NCBI GenBank assembly: GCA_009779745.1
Contig: WRDR01000007.1
Location: 1-64,000 of the forward strand
Direction: 5' to 3'
Source: Alphaproteobacteria bacterium
GTDB taxonomy: Bacteria; Pseudomonadota; Alphaproteobacteria; UBA9219
Length of the DNA stretch: 64,000 bases
The notes beneath the pieces were generated by a model. The model ran no database searches. It was not told the DNA's origin and saw nothing but the letters and a program-made list of their open reading frames with translations. Positions 47,995 through 55,687 of this stretch are shown piece after piece (positions within the stretch are counted from its first letter, which is position 1; the number at the start of each line of letters is the position of its first letter). A program made the translations under genes and the position numbers.

Positions 47995-48735
47995 TTATTC
48001 AGAATCAGTTCTTTCTAAAACCTCATCCGCACTGGGCAGTTTCTCAACAGCCTCGTCTATGTGTTCTTTCAGATCGTCCACATGCTCTTTTAAAGTGTCT
48101 ACATTTTCTTTTACGGTAGTTGTTATATCTACTTTATGAGCCTGCATGTCCCGCCTCCAGTCGTCAATGATATCCTGAGGGAAAATCCTGACTATCAAAT
48201 CAGCACCGTATTGCAGAATCGTTCTTGATTTTGCGTTGATGAGAAGCTCGGGAGGACGATTTTTATCTTTCAAATCCTGTTCTGACAATTTTTCATTAGG
48301 CTCATATTTATTGATGTTAGGCCACAAAATAAGCACGGCTCCGAGGTATACAAGGCAAAGCACGACAACGCCTCTGAGGAGACCGTACAATAGTCCTGCG
48401 GATCTGTCGAGCCAGACAAAAACCTTGCCTTTTACAAGACCGCTTAGGAGGTAACCGATTATTGAAAATACTATTAATGCTGCAAGAAACACGGCTCCGA
48501 TTGCCGCCCACTGAGCGAACTTGTCGTTTGAAATATAGGGTTTTACCAGAGGAACAACAGGCTCATAAAATCCAATCGCTATGAAATAAGCACCGACCCA
48601 AGCGCACAGAGATAAGAATTCTCTGACAAAGCCGCGTATGAGAGCCAAGAGACCGGACACAAGAACAATAACGATGAATATGTAGTCCAGAGTGTTAAGA
48701 AAAGGAGCATTTTCTGCTGCTAAAGATACGTCCAT
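47995..48735 (-). CDS. cvpA: CvpA family membrane protein
   Basis: 246 residues. Four hydrophobic helices (DYIFIVIVLVSGLLALIRGF, SLCAWVGAYFIAIGFY, WAAIGAVFLAALIVFSIIGYLL, LYGLLRGVVVLCLVYLGAVLI) are followed by an acidic, helical C-terminal tail with repeated LKEHVDDLKEHID. CvpA is linked to purF in many proteobacteria; its molecular role remains poorly defined. ATG 48735. Confidence 0.92.
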   Translation of the reverse strand: MDVSLAAENAPFLNTLDYIFIVIVLVSGLLALIRGFVREFLSLCAWVGAYFIAIGFYEPVVPLVKPYISNDKFAQWAAIGAVFLAALIVFSIIGYLLSGLVKGKVFVWLDRSAGLLYGLLRGVVVLCLVYLGAVLILWPNINKYEPNEKLSEQDLKDKNRPPELLINAKSRTILQYGADLIVRIFPQDIIDDWRRDMQAHKVDITTTVKENVDTLKEHVDDLKEHIDEAVEKLPSADEVLERTDSE

Positions 48736-48784
48736 TTGAGAATTCCCTTTACGTATTTTTTTGATATGGGCACTAGTGTAGCAC

Positions 48785-48948
48785 TAAAAATGTGAAATGG
48801 GAAATTAAAAATTAGGAAATAGGAATTGGTGTGTTCCCCTGCTGTTACTCCCGCGAAGGCGGGAGTGGGGCCTCGCCGAAACGAAGTGGAGGCATAGAAA
48901 AGAGTTAGGAATGAGGAGTTGGTGCCAATTCCTCATTCCTAACTGCTT
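48785..48948. repeat. Composite repeat region (gene-free, 48736-49073)
   Basis: Within the 338-base gap between cvpA and the acetyltransferase: heptads (ATGTGAA ATGGGAA ATTAAAA ATTAGGA AATAGGA ATTGGTG), then a palindrome (ACTCCCGCGAAGGCGGGAGT), then a near-perfect inverted pair GTTAGGAATGAGGAGTTGG / AATTCCTCATTCCTAAC around TGCC. A TATAAT-like element follows at about 49016 as a possible promoter for the acetyltransferase. No gene is seen. Confidence 0.75.
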
Positions 48949-49073
48949 TATCGGGAATTTTATGGTTAATCGGAGGCTGGGTTGTTTTTTGCTTTAATTA
49001 AATAGCAATGTATGGTATAATATATTCATATCACAGTGTTTGATTTATTTATATTTATGAAGGCAGGTTTATT

Positions 49074-49784
49074 ATGACTATTTTACCCCCCCCCCCCTCC
49101 CCCCAACCAGTTGAAATAACACAATATTTTTTTAATAATGTCTATAATGTTAGGCTCGAAACCCCAAGACTAATTCTGCGTGAAGTTACGCTTCAAGACA
49201 TAAACGACTTTGAAGACATTCGCCTGTCAACGTCTGAGAGTCCTGTTACGACTAATGGCATTTGGATTGTCTATCAAGATGACCCAAAAGGTTTTGTTAT
49301 AGATTCCGTAAAACAGCAGAATACGAACCCGAGAAAGTTCATTACGCTTGCCATGACGCTGAAAGACTCCCCGGATAAAGTTATAGGATTCATTAAGACT
49401 ACTTTAGAGGATATGACCCTAGACGGGGATACTGTTTATATGAATCTAAGTGCAAATACACACGCTAATCACCAAAAGGAGGGGTATGCAAAGGAAGCTG
49501 CTTTTGCACTTATTGACTGGTCATTTAAAATATTCGGTTATGACCGTGTTAATGCGACTTGTCACCCTGACAACCAGCCGTCACGCAAACTTTTGAGTGC
49601 GCTTGGTTTCAAGGAGTATGGCGGCATCATATTCATTGAAAAATACGGTTATCCAAGGTGCAAGTTCGAGGCTAAAAAAGAGGATTTTTATAAAGCCAAA
49701 GAAAATTTTGAAGCAAACTTTTTGCCAAAACCACCCGATTATAAATCGGAAGAAACTTTCAAGGGCTCGCAGCCGCCTATATAA
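49074..49784 (+). CDS. Phase-variable GNAT N-acetyltransferase (RimJ/RimL type)
   Basis: 236 residues. The GNAT domain starts at RLETPRLILREVTLQDINDF (near residue 26), with acetyl-CoA region HANHQKEGYAKEAAFALIDW and the C-terminal motif YDRVNATCHPDNQPSRKLLSALGF, typical of RimJ/RimL-like enzymes acting on protein N-termini or small amines. The substrate is unknown. AAGGCAGG precedes ATG 49074. Codons 5-8 are a run of 12 C followed by TCCCCCC. With 11 or 13 C the frame reaches a stop within about 16 codons, so the gene can be switched off by one slip. In this sequence it is in the ON state. Confidence 0.85.
   Translation: MTILPPPPSPQPVEITQYFFNNVYNVRLETPRLILREVTLQDINDFEDIRLSTSESPVTTNGIWIVYQDDPKGFVIDSVKQQNTNPRKFITLAMTLKDSPDKVIGFIKTTLEDMTLDGDTVYMNLSANTHANHQKEGYAKEAAFALIDWSFKIFGYDRVNATCHPDNQPSRKLLSALGFKEYGGIIFIEKYGYPRCKFEAKKEDFYKAKENFEANFLPKPPDYKSEETFKGSQPPI
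49086..49104. repeat. Poly-C tract in coding sequence (C12-T-C6)
   Basis: Twelve C, one T, then six C, starting 12 bases after the start codon of the acetyltransferase and encoding Pro-rich PPPPSP. It lies at the classical position for translational phase variation by slipped-strand mispairing. Confidence 0.9.
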
Positions 49785-49827
49785 GTCTTGCAGAACAAAA
49801 AATAGTCTGCTAGAGAGATACGAATGC

Positions 49828-49921
49828 GGAGGCTTGGCCGAGTGGCTGAAGGCGACGGTTTGCTAAACCGTTATACGTTTGAAAAGGCGTATCGAGGGTT
49901 CAAATCCCTCAGCCTCCGCCA
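49828..49921 (+). tRNA. tRNA-Ser (anticodon GCT)
   Basis: GGAGGCT pairs with AGCCTCC, followed by discriminator G and an encoded CCA. Anticodon loop TTGCTAA gives GCT, decoding AGC/AGU. The long variable arm (TATACGTTTGAAAAGGCGTAT) marks it as a class II tRNA, and GGTTCAAATCC is the T arm. It is followed by an integrase relic, so the 3' end may be an old attachment site. Confidence 0.97.
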
Positions 49922-50089
49922 AGAATTAGTTTTATAACATTTATTATTGTCTAGTAACGACTATAAAATCCTTGATAATCCAGCACCAAGTCTTTATTGT
50001 CTGTCTATCACCGTCTATCAAAATCTATTTGTAGCTATAATTTTTGGGGGCATAATCAGAGGAACAAAAAATTAGTACTGGGGGCATAA

Positions 50090-50185
50090 GTGAAACTTAC
50101 CGATAAGGCTTGTAAAAACGCAAAGCCAAAAGAAAAGCCCTACAAGCTGGCTGATGGCGGGAGTCTGTATTTAGAAATAATGTAA
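50090..50185 (+). pseudogene. Tyrosine integrase remnant (P4-type N-terminus)
   Basis: GTG 50090 opens 31 codons (VKLTDKACKNAKP, then KLADGGSLYLEIM) that match the N-terminal arm-binding domain (DUF4102 type) of P4-like integrases, and stop at 50185. The catalytic domain is gone. It lies 168 bases after tRNA-Ser(GCT), the expected place for an integrase next to its attachment site. Two direct copies of GGGGGCATAA (50046-50055, 50080-50089) precede it. Confidence 0.8.
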
Positions 50186-50248
50186 GCATGGTTGTTGTTT
50201 TTCTGCAAGTGTACTTGCAAATTTGCAACGCTATAAAAACTCCATATC

Positions 50249-50617
50249 CTATCTTTTTAGTTGTTGTTGACTTTCTGCAACCTTTTTACCATGCCACTCA
50301 TCTTTTCCCCTCTCAACGTTTTCGCCTTGTTTATTATCGTTGGCTGTAAGCTCCGCCAATACTGCAGTAAACGCTTCAGTGTTCTGTTTGTTGGTTTCAG
50401 TAAGCGTTCTAGCAAGTTCCAAAATAGTAGCATCATGTTTTTCTGCAATTGCTATTTCTTTATCTGCGTTGATTTTTGCAATCTCTGCATCGATTTTTTT
50501 GAGTTCTTTTTCTCTCTTTGCAGCAAGCAAATCCGTAACCGCCTTATAGAAGGCAACGCTTATTCCGGATCCCAAAGCAGCACCAATAGCTACAAGCATT
50601 TTTGTGAATAAAATCAA
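50249..50617 (-). CDS. Hypothetical protein with N-terminal membrane helix and coiled coil
   Basis: 122 residues, not recognised. An N-terminal hydrophobic segment (MLVAIGAALGSGISVAFYKAV) is followed by a long charged coiled coil (KREKELKKIDAEIAKINADKEIAIAEK). The layout recalls small phage or mobile-element membrane proteins. Its position between the integrase relic and coaX fits leftover cargo of a decayed island. No strong ribosome binding site is visible. Confidence 0.45.
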   Translation of the reverse strand: MILFTKMLVAIGAALGSGISVAFYKAVTDLLAAKREKELKKIDAEIAKINADKEIAIAEKHDATILELARTLTETNKQNTEAFTAVLAELTANDNKQGENVERGKDEWHGKKVAESQQQLKR

Positions 50618-50784
50618 TGAGTTATTAACAGTTTATTAACAAAAATCTTAATTGATTTTTAACAAAGAAACGGATGTTAATTATTGCCTCTTTGAAAATA
50701 CTGCAAATTTTTTAAGGACATTAACCATAATAAATTTCACATAAATAGAAACGAACGTAAGCTCAAAAATCACAATTTTTCAGA
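50618..50784. other. AT-rich intergenic stretch
   Basis: An AT-rich 167-base gap between the hypothetical gene start and the coaX stop. It probably marks the right end of the decayed island. No gene, terminator or RNA is recognised in it. Confidence 0.4.
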
Positions 50785-51576
50785 TTATATACTCCGTTCA
50801 AATATAATTCTTATTCCCTCTAACGTCATCTTATCGTCTATTGCGTCTATCATAGAGCTTTCTTTCTGTATCAGTACTGCCAGCCCGCCGGTAGCAACTA
50901 CTTTTATCTTTGCCGTACTGCCTCTGCTTTTTAAAATCGACAGCATCTCTTCGGAAATCTTTTTTATCAAGGCTTCGGTTTGCCCTATAAATCCGAACAC
51001 TGCTCCGCTTTGCATCGAGTTTACCATGTTCTTTCCTATAGCGGAAGGAGGTGCTTTGAACTCTACCGGAAACAGTCTGGCTGCATTTGCAAACAGCGCA
51101 TTCATTGATATGTTAATTCCGGGTGCGATTGCTCCTCCCAAATAATCTCCGTTCTCGTCTATAAGGTCAAATGTAGTTGCTGTCCCATAGTCTACTACTA
51201 TTAATGGACATTTATATTTATGGTATGCGCCTACTGCGTTGCATATCCTGTCCGCTCCAACATCTGACGGGCTGTCGTACTGTATTGTCATGCCCATGTC
51301 ACTTTTCGCAGATACAAAAAATGCCTCGACTTTGAAAAATTTCTTTGCAAATTCTCCTAAGTCTCTGTTCACCGGCGGAACTACGCTTGAGATAGCCACG
51401 CTTTTTATATCGTCAAGTTTTATTCCGCTCTGATTGAATAGATTCTGTACTAATGCTCCGTACTCATCAGAGGTTCTAGTCCTGTTCGTCCCAAGCCTCC
51501 AGCTGTTCAAGAGCTTTGCCTCTTTATAGACTCCTAAGACAATATTAGTATTTCCTACATCAATTGCTAGTAACAT
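50785..51576 (-). CDS. coaX: Type III pantothenate kinase
   Basis: Phosphorylates pantothenate in CoA synthesis. 263 residues with the ASKHA-fold motifs of CoaX: LLAIDVGNTNIVLGVY (phosphate loop), DVGADRICNAVGAYH, VVDYGTATTFDLID and LGGAIAPGINIS. The ribosome binding site (GGAGAAATAAAA) lies within the end of the preceding gene; the two are 2 bases apart. Its coupling to an archaeal-type phosphopantothenate synthetase, whose substrate is phosphopantoate, raises the question of its true substrate. Confidence 0.95.
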   Translation of the reverse strand: MLLAIDVGNTNIVLGVYKEAKLLNSWRLGTNRTRTSDEYGALVQNLFNQSGIKLDDIKSVAISSVVPPVNRDLGEFAKKFFKVEAFFVSAKSDMGMTIQYDSPSDVGADRICNAVGAYHKYKCPLIVVDYGTATTFDLIDENGDYLGGAIAPGINISMNALFANAARLFPVEFKAPPSAIGKNMVNSMQSGAVFGFIGQTEALIKKISEEMLSILKSRGSTAKIKVVATGGLAVLIQKESSMIDAIDDKMTLEGIRIIFERSI

Positions 51577-51578
51577 TT

Positions 51579-52346
51579 TTATTTCTCCAACTCATCTTCC
51601 AGCTTTTGCAGCCTCTCTCTCATGAAACGCAGCACCCGGGCAGTTGCCTTGTCATTATCTATACTATCTGCAAGCTTGTTTATTTCCGGAGCGTATCCTT
51701 TCAGCTCTTTGGCATACGCAGTCATTAAAGGAATTGCCCGGGTTATATTGTCGCATATGTTTATCGTAGATTTCCGCGCTGTCCTTGACAGCGGATTTAA
51801 ATCAATAGATATTACTTTCTTTCCCCATGCTATAAGAGCTTCGGTTCTGTCTCCGTCTTCTAGGGGAACCAGCACGACATCCGCCTTTGCTATTCCTTCT
51901 TTATCAACGCTTCCTCGCGCAGAATGCAGATTAGGCACTCTTGCTTCAGGGTTTATGCCCAGAACATCGTTTGCTCCGTACTGCTTTAGAAATTCCGCAA
52001 TCATAGACTCTCTTTCCTGAGTCCTTCCGTAAAACACATTGACCTCTAATTTTGCCGGAATGGCCTTAGACAGCTCGGAAAAATACTGTCCTGCCAGAAC
52101 CGCTGCGTTTCCGTTTATGCTTATTACCGGGTGCTTTGCTTGCAGCAATAGAGCCGCTGCCTGTTTAATATGCTCTTTTACAGGCTCCGGCGTTTCTTCC
52201 CCTAACAGATAATCAAATGCTTCTCCTCTGCCGTGGGAAATTGTTCCGGTCTCTGCCACCAGCCCTGTTTTTGCGTGAGCGGCTATGGCATACCGCTGTC
52301 TTAGAGACGCAGCTCTTGGGTGGTTGTCCGGCACTTGGTTAGTCAT
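51579..52346 (-). CDS. Archaeal-type phosphopantothenate synthetase (4-phosphopantoate--beta-alanine ligase)
   Basis: 255 residues matching the archaeal PPS family (COG1701), which ligates 4-phosphopantoate and beta-alanine with ATP. Recognised stretches: PDNHPRAASLRQRY at the N-terminus, GTISHGRGEAFDYLLGE, HPVISINGNAAVLAG, KLEVNVFYGRTQERE, VLVPLEDGDRTEALIAWGKK and SIDLNPLSRTARKSTI, all hallmarks of that family. In archaea it pairs with pantoate kinase and replaces the bacterial PanC-then-kinase order. Here it is first in an operon with coaX. The call is from family memory, without a database search. It is unusual for a bacterium and suggests transfer from archaea. Confidence 0.87.
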   Translation of the reverse strand: MTNQVPDNHPRAASLRQRYAIAAHAKTGLVAETGTISHGRGEAFDYLLGEETPEPVKEHIKQAAALLLQAKHPVISINGNAAVLAGQYFSELSKAIPAKLEVNVFYGRTQERESMIAEFLKQYGANDVLGINPEARVPNLHSARGSVDKEGIAKADVVLVPLEDGDRTEALIAWGKKVISIDLNPLSRTARKSTINICDNITRAIPLMTAYAKELKGYAPEINKLADSIDNDKATARVLRFMRERLQKLEDELEK

Positions 52347-52430
52347 GAATGGTTACCTTGATATTTATGAATTTGGAAAGTATAATACTCATAATCTTGA
52401 TTTGAACAACATATTTTAGGAGTTTTCACA

Positions 52431-52535
52431 TTGCGCTGCAAATTTTTCTACATGAGCGCAGCAAAAAGGGTTTTTATTGCCGGACTTATATCTTTGGCAA
52501 TAATCCTGCTTGCCTTATGGGGGACAGGACTATGA
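52431..52535 (+). CDS. Small single-helix membrane protein upstream of znuC
   Basis: 34 codons from TTG 52431, with AGGAG 8 bases upstream; ATG 52452 is an internal alternative. The product is basic at the N-terminus (MRCKFFYMSAAKRV) followed by one hydrophobic helix (FIAGLISLAIILLALWGTGL). Its TGA overlaps the znuC ATG (ATGA), a hallmark of translational coupling. This argues that it is translated even though it is tiny. The function is unknown, perhaps a transporter accessory peptide or a leader. Confidence 0.5.
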   Translation: MRCKFFYMSAAKRVFIAGLISLAIILLALWGTGL

Positions 52536-53314
52536 ACTCTTTTGTGAGTCTTGATAACATCAGTGTAAAATTCCGCAATAATTTTGCCATTAGGAATATT
52601 TCCGGTACGTTTAATAAGGGCTCTCTTACGGCTATAGCAGGTCCTAACGGTGCCGGAAAAAGCACTCTGCTTAGGCTGATTGCGGAAAGGCGATGTCCTA
52701 CGGAAGGCTCTGTTTTCATAGACAATGAGGCTGTTATAGGCTATCTGCCGCAGGCTTCCTTTATGGACAGAACATTTCCTATTTCCGTGCTGCAGACGGT
52801 TTGTACAGGTTTTTGGCGGTCAATAGGCAACATGAGGGCTGTTTCAGATGCTAAAATAGAACTCGCAAGAAACGCCCTGCGCAAAGTAGGACTTGTCGGA
52901 GTTGAAGACAGACAGATTTCAGAGCTTTCCGGAGGTCAGTTTCAGCGGCTTTTGTTCGCTAGGCTTATTGTTCAAAAAGCAAATCTCATTTTGCTGGACG
53001 AGCCTTTTGCCTCTATTGATGCTTTCACTACGGAAAGGCTGATGCGTATTATACTGGACTGGCACAGCGAGGGAAAAACTATAATATGCGTTTTGCATGA
53101 TTTGCTTTTGATACAAAAATATTTTCCGGATTCTTTTGTTATGGCAGGCACTTGTCTGGGGCAGGGGCATACTCACAAAATGCTGGAGGATAAGCTTTTG
53201 TCTTTTGATTTGGATATGGCGGAATTATGCGCAGGTGAAGACGGCAAATTGCACGATAAGCATATGTCTTATAACCGCTCTGTGGATTTAAATAGGTATA
53301 AGTGTAATGGATAA
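52532..53314 (+). CDS. Zinc/manganese-type ABC transporter ATPase
   Basis: 260 residues of the ABC-3 (ZnuC/MntA-like) group. Walker A AGPNGAGKSTLLRLIA, Q-loop YLPQASF, signature LSGGQFQRLLF, Walker B LILLDEPFASID and H-loop CVLHD are all intact. The His- and Cys-bearing C-terminus (GQGHTHKML) may touch metal. ATG 52532 is coupled to the small upstream ORF by ATGA. It overlaps the permease gene by 8 bases. The periplasmic binding protein is not adjacent, so zinc cannot be told from manganese. Confidence 0.9.
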   Translation: MNSFVSLDNISVKFRNNFAIRNISGTFNKGSLTAIAGPNGAGKSTLLRLIAERRCPTEGSVFIDNEAVIGYLPQASFMDRTFPISVLQTVCTGFWRSIGNMRAVSDAKIELARNALRKVGLVGVEDRQISELSGGQFQRLLFARLIVQKANLILLDEPFASIDAFTTERLMRIILDWHSEGKTIICVLHDLLLIQKYFPDSFVMAGTCLGQGHTHKMLEDKLLSFDLDMAELCAGEDGKLHDKHMSYNRSVDLNRYKCNG

Positions 53315-54128
53315 TAATCTTATAACGCCGTTCTTTGAATATGCCTTTATGAGGAGGGCTTTGGCAGCTTGCTTGATTCTCTCTTTAAGCGGCACGCTTT
53401 TGGGAGTTTTCATAACGCTGAAAAGAATGACTCTTGTAGGAGATGCTGTTTCTCACGCGGTTCTTCCCGGCATTGCCGCAGCCTTTTTTCTGTTTGGTTT
53501 TGCTGTTCTGCCTATGGCTATGGGCGGTATTTTCGCAGGTATTATTGTTGCTGTGCTTGCTGTTCTGCTTATTCGTTTCTCAAGCCTTAAAACAGATGCT
53601 GCTCTGGCTGTTATTTATTTATCGTCTCTGGCTATAGGAGTTGTTCTTATCAGTCTTGGAGGGACCAGCGTTGACCTTTCTCATTTCCTTGTAGGCGATA
53701 TTCTTGCCGTAGATGATACTTCTTTGATTTTAATGTCCTTGACTGCGGTTATAACTGTTTTTGTCCTAGCAGTCTTTTACCGCTCTTTCATCATTCAGAG
53801 TTTCGATGACGGTCAGAAAAACACAACTATAGAAATGCTTTTTTACGCGCTGCTTATCATAAATCTTATTTCTTCGTTCTTTGTTTTCGGGACTCTTATG
53901 GGGCTTGGCATTATTCTTCTGCCTGCCATTACTGCGAGGTGCTTGTCTAATGACATAGATACTATATTGCCTCTCAGCGTTATGATTGCTGTGGTTTCTT
54001 CTGTTATAGGACTCGAAATCTCGTATCATTTCGAGGTTCCGGCAGGTGCTTGTATTGTTCTTATTGCCGGAATAAGCTGCTTTTTTGCTGTGTTTTATGA
54101 AATGTTGTCTAAAAAAAGAATATGTTAA
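53307..54128 (+). CDS. Zinc/manganese-type ABC transporter permease
   Basis: An ABC-3 family inner-membrane permease, 273 residues with about eight hydrophobic helices. Typical stretches: FEYAFMRRALAACLILSLSGTLLG, RMTLVGDAVSHAVLPGIA and LKTDAALAVIYLSSLAIGVVL. It pairs with the overlapping ATPase gene to form the membrane part of a divalent-metal importer. The solute-binding protein is absent from this locus. Confidence 0.92.
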   Translation: MDNNLITPFFEYAFMRRALAACLILSLSGTLLGVFITLKRMTLVGDAVSHAVLPGIAAAFFLFGFAVLPMAMGGIFAGIIVAVLAVLLIRFSSLKTDAALAVIYLSSLAIGVVLISLGGTSVDLSHFLVGDILAVDDTSLILMSLTAVITVFVLAVFYRSFIIQSFDDGQKNTTIEMLFYALLIINLISSFFVFGTLMGLGIILLPAITARCLSNDIDTILPLSVMIAVVSSVIGLEISYHFEVPAGACIVLIAGISCFFAVFYEMLSKKRIC

Positions 54129-54200
54129 CATCATGTAAATAAAATGATTGCATAATCTCGGAATCAGTTGGTAATCTTTTAAGATATTCGAAAAAAGGGT

Positions 54201-54974
54201 TTGCAAATGCTGTTACGTAAAGTTTCTTTTGCTCTGATTGCCTTATGTCTCATAACGGCTGTGCCGGTTCAAGCTGTTGCCGCAGAAAAGGGTGCTGCTG
54301 TAAAATCCAATAAGAGCAGCATTGCAAAGGCTCAGGAACAGCTCCGTTCTATGGGCTACTATACGGGAAAAATAGACGGCATCGCAGGTCCTTTTACACA
54401 AAGTGCCGTGCGTAATTTCCAAAGAGAAAGAAAACTGCCTATAACCGGAAAGCTGGATAATAATACTTTAAAAGCTATTGATACGGCTTATTCTGCGATT
54501 ATAGCGTCTTTAAAAGCCGGCGGTAATGAAAGACTCATAGTTTCAGAGCTGGCAAAGCCTAGTCCGCCTGTTAAGAATATCGTAATGAGGCTGTCTTCTC
54601 GTTTCGGCACCATAGATTTTGTTAATGTCGGAAGCAGCGCAGAGAAAAAGTATTCTGTCGAACTAAATGGTGCGCCTGTTAGTGTTTTAGAGCCGCTGCC
54701 TATTGTAGGAGGTTCTAAGGTATATCAGGCGGGAGATACCGATGCCTTTATAATTACAGGGTATGATGTAAAGGGTAATTTCTGTCAATACAGACATGTG
54801 CTGTTCGTGCTGAATAAAGCAGGGTATAATATAGTCCCGGTCAAGAATTGCACCAGAGAGTATACGCTTCAGGTGAATAACGGGTCTCTGTTCATAATAT
54901 TCTCCGAGAAAGATAATAGCCGCGCCGTAGGCACTACTTGGAGGTTTGATGGAAGGAGTCTTTATAAATTGTGA
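54201..54974 (+). CDS. Secreted peptidoglycan-binding domain protein
   Basis: 257 residues. A signal peptide (LLRKVSFALIALCLITAVPVQAVAA, then EKG) precedes a PG_binding_1 domain at about 35-90 (AQEQLRSMGYYTGKIDGIAGPFTQSAVRNFQ), which binds cell wall. The C-terminal part, about 140-257, is not recognised and seems beta-rich. It is followed after 10 bases by a prepilin gene and two more, so it may anchor or help the pilus pass the cell wall (inference). Confidence 0.8.
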   Translation: MQMLLRKVSFALIALCLITAVPVQAVAAEKGAAVKSNKSSIAKAQEQLRSMGYYTGKIDGIAGPFTQSAVRNFQRERKLPITGKLDNNTLKAIDTAYSAIIASLKAGGNERLIVSELAKPSPPVKNIVMRLSSRFGTIDFVNVGSSAEKKYSVELNGAPVSVLEPLPIVGGSKVYQAGDTDAFIITGYDVKGNFCQYRHVLFVLNKAGYNIVPVKNCTREYTLQVNNGSLFIIFSEKDNSRAVGTTWRFDGRSLYKL

Positions 54975-54984
54975 GAGGAATCCT

Positions 54985-55614
54985 ATGAGTAAGTTTGATT
55001 CTAAAGGCATCTCTATTTTAGAGGGAATTGTCGGGTTAATAGTAACAGCTGCCGTTGCTTTCGCTGTGTATCACATGCTGAATCCTGCAAAACAAGATAC
55101 CGTCATAGAAAAAAGCGTCAGCGATATGAGGTCTGTTGTAAAAAATATCGCTCACAATGCCTCCTTAGTAAATCTTACTAAGGGCTGCGTTTGGTATACC
55201 AGCGGTCAAAATATGCAGGAGGCTATAGCAGCGAGAATGTTTCCTTCCAATATGGTTCATCACACTAAAGAAGGAACAGATATTCTTGTGACTGCTTGGA
55301 GTACTGACTGGGATAGCAGTCATATCAGGGTAGGACTATGTAAAAGCAATCCCGAACTTAAAAATGAAAATGTGATGGGTATTATTATCGAATATAATGA
55401 CGTTTCTAAGCAGGATTGCGTTAATTTTGTACTCGGCACCATAGATCTGATAGGGAAGGATTCTCTAAGGTATGTAAGCGTGGCTAGGTCCGAAAATTTG
55501 ATAACAGAGGGAAGCTTGTCTAAGGATAAGCTGGATACATATTGCGGTATGGGTAGTGTCGGAGAACCTAAGATGATTACTTGGTTTTTTGAGCTGTCTA
55601 AGAACGAGGATTAA
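54985..55614 (+). CDS. Type IVb prepilin-like protein
   Basis: 209 residues from ATG 54985 (GAGAGGA upstream). A short leader (MSKFDSKG) precedes ISILEGIVGLIVTAAVAFAVYHML, with the +5 Glu conserved and Ile in place of the usual Phe at +1. The C-terminal region has QDCVNFVLGTIDLIGKD and a second Cys about 43 residues later (YCGMG), which resembles the disulfide-bonded D-region of type IVb pilins such as TcpA. It is closely related to the next gene. Confidence 0.8.
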   Translation: MSKFDSKGISILEGIVGLIVTAAVAFAVYHMLNPAKQDTVIEKSVSDMRSVVKNIAHNASLVNLTKGCVWYTSGQNMQEAIAARMFPSNMVHHTKEGTDILVTAWSTDWDSSHIRVGLCKSNPELKNENVMGIIIEYNDVSKQDCVNFVLGTIDLIGKDSLRYVSVARSENLITEGSLSKDKLDTYCGMGSVGEPKMITWFFELSKNED

Positions 55615-55687
55615 GATTTAGGTATCTTTTTTGTGTTTATAGTAATACAATGTTTGTCTTATAGCTTCTTTTAACAGGTATGCATAG

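Noticed and set aside
50205-50219. Palindrome TGCAAGTGTACTTGCA-like next to the integrase relic as an attachment core
   Set aside because: It does not match the 3' end of the adjacent tRNA, so there is no evidence that it is an att site.
50261-50611. Plus-strand ORFs opposite the unknown coiled-coil gene
   Set aside because: The opposite strand gives a coherent membrane helix plus coiled coil. The plus-strand translations are Phe/Cys/Ser-rich shadows.
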